The notes below the pieces were generated by a model. It saw only the letters and a program-made list of their open reading frames with translations. It was not told where the DNA came from and did no database searches. The position numbers and the translations under genes are program-made. A stretch of DNA of 7,628 nucleotides from contig UQQA01000124.1 of the NCBI GenBank assembly GCA_900543105.1, positions 1 through 7,628 of the forward strand, read 5' to 3'. Source of the DNA: an uncultured Ruminococcus sp. (GTDB taxonomy: Bacteria > Bacillota > Clostridia > Oscillospirales > Ruminococcaceae). Positions 1 through 4,789 of this stretch are shown piece by piece; the stretch's first letter is position 1, and each line of letters opens with the position of its first letter.

Positions 1-40
1 ACTTATTCTATCTGTCGATTTTGTCTATAGAACGATCGAG

Positions 41-61
41 AATTAGTATAAAAATTAGTAT
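41..61. repeat. Short direct repeat AATTAGTAT downstream of nnr
   Basis: Two exact 9-bp copies of AATTAGTAT lie at 41-49 and 53-61, giving a 12-bp period just after the 3' end of the minus-strand nnr gene. The region is AT-rich. I see no intrinsic terminator for nnr in bases 1-75, so that operon's end may lie outside the window. The repeat may be chance in AT-rich DNA. Confidence 0.4.
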
Positions 62-75
62 TGCGAATGGTTTTC

Positions 76-1614
76 CTATCTGTTCCAAGCTTTGAACACA
101 TAGGGAAGCTCGTCTATGACATCGCGAGGCAGCATTCCTGCTTCGGAAAGCCTGTCACGGGCGAGGTCAGCTGCTTTTCCGTGGACGAAAACTCCTGCCG
201 AAGCTGCATCGGACGGAGCAAGTCCCTGCGCTGCGAATGCGCCGATAATTCCCGTGAGAACATCACCGCTGCCGCCCTTTGCAAGACCGGGGTTGCCTGC
301 TTTGCAGATGAAAAGCTTTCCGCCGCCTGCGATATAGGTAGGAACGCCCTTTGCGGCAACGACAACATCAAACTCCCGTGCGAGTTTCACAGTCATTGTG
401 AGCCTGTCGGGGTAGTTGGTGTCGAAAGCAGCGGCGTAAAGGCGTTTCAGCTCGCCGAGATGCGGAGTGAGGATAAGCCTGCCCTTTGTGTTTCTGATAA
501 TATCTATGCAGGAACATACGCAGTTTATGCCGTCCGCATCAATAATTACGGGGCAGTCGGTATTTTCGATTACGTTTCTGACGATCTCTTCGGTGGCCTT
601 GGTGTGTGACAAGCCGCTGCCGACTGAAACGGCGGTGGCATTTTTCAGTTCGTTAATAAGAATATTTGCCGATTTTGCCGAAACAGAGCCGTCCTTTGCG
701 GCATCAAGGGGGAGGAACGTTGCTTCAAACACAAACGGAGCAAGTCGGTCGGTGACTTCGTTCGTTGAGGCGAGGGTAACACGTCCGACACCGCTTCTTA
801 AAGCGGAGAGCGTTGACATCTGCGCCGCACCACTCATTCTTTTGCAGCCCGAAACGTTGAAAAGGTGTCCGAACTGATTTTTGTAGCAGTTTTCCGAGCG
901 CTGGGGGAAAAGTGCTTTCACATATTCTTCGTCAAGTTCCTGCGCAACGTAGGGAACGGAAGAAAAACATTCCTCGGTGAAGCCGATATCGGCAACGGTC
1001 ATCTCGCCGCAGAGCGAACGGAGCGGCTCGGAGAGCATACCCGTTTTTATGCAGCCGAATGTTATAGTATAGTCGCAGCTGAAAACATCGTCCTCGGCTT
1101 CGCCCGTGAGGCAGTTGCCGCCCGAGGGGGTGTCTAAAGCGACTATCGGTTTTTTGCAGCGCTTTGCAAAGCTGAAGCAAGCCTTTATCTCGGGCGGAAG
1201 CTCGCCGTGAAATCCCGTGCCATATACTGCGTCAACAATGAGCGAGCAGGACGAGAACAGCGAGAATACCTTGTCGATATTATCATTAAGGTCAAGAACG
1301 TCAATGCCGCATTCGCCGAGCCGGCAGTATTCATAGCCTGCAAGCTCGGTTGCAGGGTCGCCGCTTGTTAGTACGACATAGACGGTCATTCCAATGTCGA
1401 AAAGGTTCTTCGCCAGCACGAAGCCGTCACCGCCGTTGTTGCCCTTTCCGCAAAGGATCATAACGCCGCCCGAGAGGTCATATTTCGATGAGAGCCTGCA
1501 CACAAGCTCGGCTGCGGCTGCGCCTGCGTTTTCCATAAGCTCGCGGTAGGAAACGCCGTGGGCATCGGAGTAACGCTCTATCTCTTTCATCTGCTGTGGT
1601 GTTGCATAGTACAT
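76..1614 (-). CDS. nnr: Bifunctional NAD(P)H-hydrate epimerase / ADP-dependent NAD(P)H-hydrate dehydratase
   Basis: This metabolite-repair enzyme of 512 residues restores NAD(P)H damaged by hydration. The N-terminal YjeF_N half (about 1-215) epimerises the R and S hydrates. The C-terminal ribokinase-like half (about 235-510) dehydrates the S form using ADP. Visible motifs in the first half are MENAG (27-31), GKGNNGGDG (56-64), VDAVYGTG (127-134) and DTPSG (161-165). In the second half they are GH (249-250), VGSGL (331-335), DADG (359-362), TPHLGE (383-388) and GNPGLAKGGSGDVL (440-453). Length is normal for the fused form. I start at the ATG at 1614 because AAAGGAG (1628-1622) sits 7 nt upstream; an in-frame ATG at 1632 has no such site. 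The stop is TAG at 78-76. It is the last gene of a three-gene minus-strand operon after the acpS-like gene, a common pairing in bacteria, but a terminator hairpin lies in between. Both catalytic halves look intact. Confidence 0.95.
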   Translation of the reverse strand: MYYATPQQMKEIERYSDAHGVSYRELMENAGAAAAELVCRLSSKYDLSGGVMILCGKGNNGGDGFVLAKNLFDIGMTVYVVLTSGDPATELAGYEYCRLGECGIDVLDLNDNIDKVFSLFSSCSLIVDAVYGTGFHGELPPEIKACFSFAKRCKKPIVALDTPSGGNCLTGEAEDDVFSCDYTITFGCIKTGMLSEPLRSLCGEMTVADIGFTEECFSSVPYVAQELDEEYVKALFPQRSENCYKNQFGHLFNVSGCKRMSGAAQMSTLSALRSGVGRVTLASTNEVTDRLAPFVFEATFLPLDAAKDGSVSAKSANILINELKNATAVSVGSGLSHTKATEEIVRNVIENTDCPVIIDADGINCVCSCIDIIRNTKGRLILTPHLGELKRLYAAAFDTNYPDRLTMTVKLAREFDVVVAAKGVPTYIAGGGKLFICKAGNPGLAKGGSGDVLTGIIGAFAAQGLAPSDAASAGVFVHGKAADLARDRLSEAGMLPRDVIDELPYVFKAWNR

Positions 1615-1621
1615 TTTATCG

Positions 1622-1628
1622 CTCCTTT
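1622..1628 (-). promoter_or_regulatory. Ribosome binding site of nnr, decides its start
   Basis: On the minus strand this reads AAAGGAG, 7 nt before the ATG at 1614. It favours that start over the in-frame ATG at 1632. Only two bases separate it from the T-run of the preceding terminator hairpin. Confidence 0.8.
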
Positions 1629-1630
1629 GC

Positions 1631-1661
1631 AAAAAAGCCGCACAGACGGGTCTGCACGGCT
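1631..1661 (-). terminator. Intrinsic terminator between the acpS-like gene and nnr
   Basis: Read on the minus strand, an 11-bp stem (AGCCGTGCAGA at 1661-1651 with TCTGTGCGGCT at 1646-1636) closes a CCCG loop and runs into a T-tract at 1636-1631. Two pairs are G-U wobbles on this strand and become A-C mismatches on the other strand, and only this side has a T-run, so it acts leftward. It lies 10 nt after the acpS-like stop and directly before the nnr ribosome binding site. It would cut nnr expression relative to the upstream genes unless read through or bypassed by an internal promoter. Confidence 0.75.
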
Positions 1662-1670
1662 CAAAAGTTG

Positions 1671-2030
1671 TTAAAATTCGATCAATACCGTCCCCATTGC
1701 AATTGCTTTGGAATGGGAGCAGGAAACGCTTATTTTCATTTTCGTGGAAATAAGTCTTTTTTTAGCTTCGCCCGAAAGACTTATGTAATAGGTTCCCGAA
1801 TAATCTGTGAGTACGGAGATCTCCTGAATGCTGCACCCTCTGAAACGTGCGCCGATAGCCTTTTTCATTGCAAGCTTTGCGCAGTACATTTCAGCCATGA
1901 TGTTCGGGGAGAAATTTTTCTCCATAATGAACTTCATTTCCTGCGGAGAATAGACCCTTGAAATAAATTTCGGTTTCTTCACAAGCTCTTTCATGTGGGG
2001 CATATCAGCGTGGTAGATCTCCATTATCAT
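1671..2030 (-). CDS. acpS: Divergent holo-[acyl-carrier-protein] synthase (AcpS-like)
   Basis: This 119-residue protein has the size and layout of AcpS, which transfers 4'-phosphopantetheine from CoA to acyl carrier protein in the cytoplasm. The match is seen in an N-terminal Asp (D9), the helix around AEMYCAKLAMKKAIG (46-60), the EISVL strand, and the C-terminal VSCSH stretch that corresponds to the usual S-x-S-H. Two points are unusual. The GIDI-type N-terminus is replaced by YHADM, and the Glu of the family's K-E-A motif, a Mg2+ ligand in characterised AcpS enzymes, is Leu53 (codon CTT at 1874-1872). The Asp is kept. It may therefore be a weakened or altered transferase, or a paralogue of another active PPTase elsewhere. 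The start at 2030 has AAGGAG (2044-2039) 8 nt upstream. The gap to the upstream DUF6106-like gene is 44 nt. The fold call is fairly safe; activity is uncertain. Confidence 0.8.
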   Translation of the reverse strand: MIMEIYHADMPHMKELVKKPKFISRVYSPQEMKFIMEKNFSPNIMAEMYCAKLAMKKAIGARFRGCSIQEISVLTDYSGTYYISLSGEAKKRLISTKMKISVSCSHSKAIAMGTVLIEF

Positions 2031-2038
2031 AACATTAT

Positions 2039-2044
2039 CTCCTT
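2039..2044 (-). promoter_or_regulatory. Ribosome binding site of the acpS-like gene
   Basis: AAGGAG on the minus strand, 8 nt before the ATG at 2030. The next in-frame ATG (M3) would be 14 nt away, so the first Met is preferred. An overlapping ATG at 2035 leads only to a two-codon frame. Confidence 0.7.
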
Positions 2045-2074
2045 AGACCGATCACCGCACATTCCGGGGCAAGA

Positions 2075-2599
2075 TCAGCTGTTGTATTTTCTTTCGTATT
2101 CGACCTTGACAGGGCGTGGGAGGAACGGGGTGATGGCTTCAACGGTGCGTTCGGTCGGGGTGAAAACAAGTCTTACCTTTCCGAACGAATCGTGCATAAA
2201 GTCGATGTAATAGTCCTCAGCGTCCCCGTCTGCGATGCCGCTTGCCTCGACAATGGTTATGCCAGAAACGGCGGGCGCATCGGCAAGCTTTCCGAAGGCT
2301 TCAAACTTGGACGGCTTGGCGGTGATAAGACGCTTTCTCTTACGCTGTGCGATTATCTTGTCGATATCGATCTCGCCGTTGGTTATGATGTACTCATACT
2401 CGGCATTAAGACCCGTGATAAGGTAATATCCGCCGTAAATTGCGGCAAAAATGAGAAGTATTGCAAGGACTATACCTAAAAGCGCAAGGTAAAGGCAGAA
2501 TGCGGAAACGGCTATCACTCCGAAGACGATAAGTATCTTCAAAGCAAGCGTTTTCCCGTTCGCAGGTTTTTTTACAAGCTGTTCAACAAAAACGTCCAT
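2075..2599 (-). CDS. Small two-helix membrane protein, DUF6106-like
   Basis: This 174-residue protein has no enzyme motif that I can see. After a short N-terminus containing EQLVKK, two hydrophobic helices lie close together at about 18-38 and 40-62. A mostly soluble domain follows, opening with EYEYIITNGEIDIDKI and a very basic stretch (QRKRKR, 85-90), and ending in beta-rich sequence up to residue 174. This arrangement, and especially the Y-I-I-T-N-G-E-x-D-I-D-K-I block, matches my memory of DUF6106 proteins from Ruminococcus and Lachnospiraceae, whose function is unknown. The basic patch after the membrane segment suggests the C-terminal domain is cytoplasmic. It is the first gene of the minus-strand operon with the acpS-like gene and nnr. 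Its ribosome binding site is weak (TTAGG, 11 nt upstream); a good AAAGGAG lies 33 nt upstream, too far for direct use. The stop is TGA at 2077-2075. The family name is from memory, not a search. Confidence 0.8.
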   Translation of the reverse strand: MDVFVEQLVKKPANGKTLALKILIVFGVIAVSAFCLYLALLGIVLAILLIFAAIYGGYYLITGLNAEYEYIITNGEIDIDKIIAQRKRKRLITAKPSKFEAFGKLADAPAVSGITIVEASGIADGDAEDYYIDFMHDSFGKVRLVFTPTERTVEAITPFLPRPVKVEYERKYNS

Positions 2600-2660
2600 A
2601 AAATAAAATGCCTAAGATCAGATCCTTGGCAGCTCCTTTCCGATAAAACAATGCTATCCT

Positions 2661-2684
2661 GTCGTTTTTATGGCGCAAAACGAC
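2661..2684. other. Perfect 8-bp inverted repeat in the leader of the DUF6106-like gene
   Basis: GTCGTTTT (2661-2668) and AAAACGAC (2677-2684) are exact inverted copies around an 8-nt loop. There is no T-run on either side, so it is not an intrinsic terminator. It falls in the predicted 110-nt untranslated leader of the minus operon, about 25-48 nt after the predicted transcription start. It could be an RNA hairpin that stabilises the message, or an operator for a dimeric regulator. Confidence 0.55.
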
Positions 2685-2715
2685 AAAATAATGCTTCAAG
2701 TTAGTTTCTTTATAC

Positions 2716-2744
2716 ATTATAACATAGAAATTATTTATTTTCAA
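2716..2744 (-). promoter_or_regulatory. Sigma-A type promoter of the minus-strand operon
   Basis: On the minus strand the -35 box TTGAAA (2744-2739) is followed after exactly 17 nt by TATAAT (2721-2716). TG sits one base before the -10 box, giving an extended -10. Transcription would start near 2709, leaving a leader of about 110 nt before the ATG at 2599. Confidence 0.85.
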
Positions 2745-2755
2745 GTAAAAAATAC

Positions 2756-2784
2756 TTGCAATTTTTGAAATAATGATATATAAT
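2756..2784 (+). promoter_or_regulatory. Sigma-A type promoter of the pheS-pheT operon
   Basis: The -35 box TTGCAA (2756-2761) and a consensus -10 box TATAAT (2779-2784) are separated by 17 nt. Transcription would begin near 2791, giving a leader of about 350 nt up to the pheS ATG, the length expected for a T-box. The -35 box lies only 11 bp from that of the divergent minus-strand promoter, so the two polymerases may compete. Confidence 0.85.
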
Positions 2785-2864
2785 AAAAGAGCTGACGGTA
2801 AATTTTCTTTGTCGGCGTTATTATAAAAAGAACATCTGTAAATAAACACGTTTAAAGAGTTGTA

Positions 2865-3087
2865 GGCTCTGCCAAAAAGTGTCTTTAAGAGAGAGGGTAC
2901 AAGGCTGGGATATCCTCAGACACGGCAAAGCTGAAATTTCGCTCCGTGAGTGGCAATGGTGAACGCGCAGGGCGCTTGTAGTCATTGACGTATGCTGCGT
3001 TAAAGCGAGGGGAATGATAGTTCCTTATATAAAATGGGTGGTTATAAGCAGGCTATGGCTTGTCCCGATGAGGGGCAGGCTTTTTTA
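2865..3087 (+). ncRNA. T-box riboswitch (phenylalanine) in the pheS leader
   Basis: T-box leaders sense the charging state of a tRNA and stop transcription when it is aminoacylated. Signs here are an AGAGAG stretch (around 2889-2894) on the 5' side of Stem I, a GAAAT-TTC-GCTCC segment giving TTC (Phe) at 2938-2940 as candidate specifier, and TGAGT at 2947-2951. TGCCA (2870-2874) can pair with TGGCA (2951-2955) at the base of Stem I. Downstream, the T-box-like GGGTGGTT (3036-3043) has a UGGU bulge that could pair with the ACCA end of tRNA-Phe. The antiterminator is formed by GGG (3036-3038) with CCC (3064-3066) and ATAAGC (3044-3049) with GCTTGT (3058-3063). Those last strands are also the 5' arm of the terminator, so the two folds exclude each other. 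The bulge is shorter than the usual UGGNACC. Exact Stem I boundaries are uncertain. Confidence 0.85.
3058..3086 (+). terminator. Regulated terminator of the T-box leader
   Basis: The 9-bp stem GCTTGTCCC (3058-3066) with GGGGCAGGC (3072-3080), including two G-U pairs, has a GATGA loop and is followed by six Ts (3081-3086). Its 5' arm is the 3' strand of the antiterminator. It ends 53 nt before the pheS ATG. Confidence 0.9.
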
Positions 3088-3120
3088 GTTGTCAAATTTT
3101 CCGCAGGAAAGCGGAACACG

Positions 3121-3127
3121 GAAAGGA
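3121..3127 (+). promoter_or_regulatory. Ribosome binding site of pheS
   Basis: GAAAGGA ends 12 nt before the ATG at 3140. Another in-frame ATG at 3128 directly abuts this motif and an in-frame TTG lies at 3089 right after the terminator; neither is suitably spaced. The 3140 start also gives the family's usual length. Confidence 0.6.
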
Positions 3128-3139
3128 ATGGTCAAATTT

Positions 3140-4159
3140 ATGAAAGATCAGCTTGAAAAGATCAGAAGTCTTGCGCATGAGGAGCTTGACAAGTGCGAAA
3201 GCCTTGATGTGCTGGAAAATCTCAGAGTAAAATTCCTCGGCAAAAAGGGTGAGCTTACGGGAATTTTAAAGCAGATGGGCGGACTTTCCGCAGAGGAACG
3301 CCCCGTTATCGGACAGCTTGCGAACAAGGTCCGTTCCGATATCGAAGAGAACATCACAAACCGTATGCAGGCGCTCAAAACAGAGCTTGCAAAGAAGCAG
3401 CTCGAAGCTGAAACGCTCGATGTTACAATGCCCGGAACAAAGCAGAAGATCGGCAAGCTTCACCCGCTCACAGTTACCCTCAACGATATCAAGGAAGTTT
3501 TCCTCGGAATGGGCTTTGAGATCGCAGAAGGTCCTGAGGTAGAAACGGATCACTACTGCTTCGAGGCTCTCAATATGCCGAAGCATCACCCTGCAAGAGA
3601 TACGCAGGATACATTCTATATCAATGACAACGTTGTTCTCCGTACACAGACCTCCTCCGTACAGATCAGAACGATGGAAAACAAGAAGCCGCCTATCCGT
3701 ATCATCTCCCCGGGCAGAGTTTACCGCTCCGATACGGTCGATGCAACACATTCACCTCTTTTCCACCAGATCGAGGGACTTGTTGTTGACAAGGGCATCA
3801 CAATGGCTGACCTCAACGGTACGCTTGAACTTCTTATGAAGAGAATCTACGGCGAGGATTGCCGGATCAGACTTCGTCCTCACCACTTCCCATACACAGA
3901 ACCGTCCGCAGAGGTCGATATGATGTGCTTCAACTGCCACGGCGCAGGCTGTCCTCTCTGCAAGAACGAGGGTTATATCGAACTCCTCGGCGCAGGTATG
4001 GTTCACCCGAAAGTCCTCGAGGGCTGCGGCATCGACCCCGAGGTTTACAGCGGCTTTGCGTTCGGTATCGGTCTTGAAAGAATCACAATGGGCAGATACA
4101 AGATCGGTGATATGAGATTGCTCTATGAGAACGATATGAGATTCTTGGGACAGTTCTGA
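3140..4159 (+). CDS. pheS: Phenylalanine--tRNA ligase, alpha subunit
   Basis: This is the catalytic subunit of the alpha2beta2 phenylalanyl-tRNA synthetase, which charges tRNA-Phe in the cytoplasm. From the ATG at 3140 it has 339 residues, standard for bacterial PheS. Residues 1-90 form the N-terminal coiled-coil arm that contacts tRNA. The class II catalytic core follows, with HPARDTQDTFY (150-160), RTQTSSVQIR (168-177), RVYRSDTVDATHSPLFHQIEG (193-213, covering motif 2), PYTEPSAEVD (251-260) and motif 3 in FAFGIGLER (306-314). The C-terminus NDMRFLGQF is typical. Four cysteines in a C-x2-C-x4-C-x2-C pattern (263, 266, 271, 274) could bind zinc; I recall a similar cluster in some Firmicutes PheS. 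It heads the operon behind the T-box leader. The next gene starts 3 nt after its stop codon. Confidence 0.97.
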   Translation: MKDQLEKIRSLAHEELDKCESLDVLENLRVKFLGKKGELTGILKQMGGLSAEERPVIGQLANKVRSDIEENITNRMQALKTELAKKQLEAETLDVTMPGTKQKIGKLHPLTVTLNDIKEVFLGMGFEIAEGPEVETDHYCFEALNMPKHHPARDTQDTFYINDNVVLRTQTSSVQIRTMENKKPPIRIISPGRVYRSDTVDATHSPLFHQIEGLVVDKGITMADLNGTLELLMKRIYGEDCRIRLRPHHFPYTEPSAEVDMMCFNCHGAGCPLCKNEGYIELLGAGMVHPKVLEGCGIDPEVYSGFAFGIGLERITMGRYKIGDMRLLYENDMRFLGQF

Positions 4160-4162
4160 TAA

Positions 4163-4774
4163 ATGGAAAATGCTGACAAAAGCAGCCTTTTTCTGCGTTA
4201 TAAAAAGCGATTCCGATATAAGCAGCGATTGTGGAATATTCTCAGCATAACCTATACGGTCATTCTTATCCCGCTGTTAAAGCTGCTGGACGGAACAGAT
4301 TACAGTACATTATGGAGAATAATATCCATAGTGACGAGCATCGTTTTGATAGGCTTGAATATAAAGCAGAGCAGGTCAATGAAAAAGCAGCTTGAAGGCT
4401 TGTCCGAAAATGCGGCTGACAAAATTGCTGCGGAGCTTGAAAGCTGTACAAATTTCAGAAGCTTTTATTTCACTTCGGAATATCTTTTTTCGGCGGAAGG
4501 ACTTATTCTTCCTTACTATGAGATAGACGAGGCAAAAACAAATACCTATGTCGGTTCACTAACAGGAACGAACATCATTTTCAAAACGAAAAGCTACGAA
4601 AAATGCGTTGTCAGGGTTGGCTTAGGGTATATGAATGAGAAATTTTATAATATGCTTATGCAGAAATGTCCGTCAGCGGATATACTGTTCCGTGTAAATT
4701 ATCAGAAAGCGGATATGACGGAGTATTTTGCAACCGTCAAAGCGGAAAGCATTGTTGTTATCAGAAAAAAATAA
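4163..4774 (+). CDS. Unrecognised membrane protein encoded between pheS and pheT
   Basis: I do not recognise this 203-residue protein. A basic N-terminus (RYKKRFRYKQR, 12-22) precedes two hydrophobic helices at about 23-43 and 49-67, joined by a short loop. A charged, probably helical linker (about 69-94) leads to a mixed alpha/beta domain (about 98-203) containing the strand-like segments YLFSAEGLILPYYEID and NIIFKTK, then a helix (FYNMLMQKC). The pattern resembles small bacterial PH-like domains behind membrane anchors, but that is only an impression. The basic start suggests both termini are cytoplasmic. It begins 3 nt after the pheS stop with only a weak TGGGA upstream, and its TAA (4772-4774) abuts the pheT ribosome binding site, so translation is probably coupled on both sides. 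It uses CGA, CTG, TTA and TTG codons more than pheS or pheT, which may mark low expression or later acquisition. It would share T-box control. Confidence 0.85.
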   Translation: MENADKSSLFLRYKKRFRYKQRLWNILSITYTVILIPLLKLLDGTDYSTLWRIISIVTSIVLIGLNIKQSRSMKKQLEGLSENAADKIAAELESCTNFRSFYFTSEYLFSAEGLILPYYEIDEAKTNTYVGSLTGTNIIFKTKSYEKCVVRVGLGYMNEKFYNMLMQKCPSADILFRVNYQKADMTEYFATVKAESIVVIRKK

Positions 4775-4779
4775 GGAGG
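4774..4779 (+). promoter_or_regulatory. Ribosome binding site of pheT
   Basis: AGGAGG ends 10 nt before the ATG at 4790 and shares a base with the TAA stop of the preceding gene. This is the strongest site in the operon and lets pheT be translated well despite the inserted gene. Confidence 0.85.
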
Positions 4780-4789
4780 AAAATTCTAA

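Noticed and set aside
1..75. Terminator for nnr in the left flank
   Set aside because: Only weak, imperfect pairings are present and none is followed by a T-run on the minus strand.
61..609. Long plus-strand open frame opposite the nnr coding region
   Set aside because: It lies wholly antisense to a gene with clear family motifs, shows no recognisable protein pattern and has no good ribosome binding site.
2583..2849. Possible 88-residue minus-strand gene across the promoter region
   Set aside because: It spans both predicted promoters and the leader hairpin, overlaps the start of the DUF6106-like gene, and its composition reflects AT-rich intergenic DNA.
3089..3139. Extended pheS N-terminus from the TTG at 3089 or the ATG at 3128
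   Set aside because: The TTG lies next to the terminator T-run with no ribosome binding site, and the ATG at 3128 touches the Shine-Dalgarno motif. The start at 3140 gives the standard 339-residue PheS.
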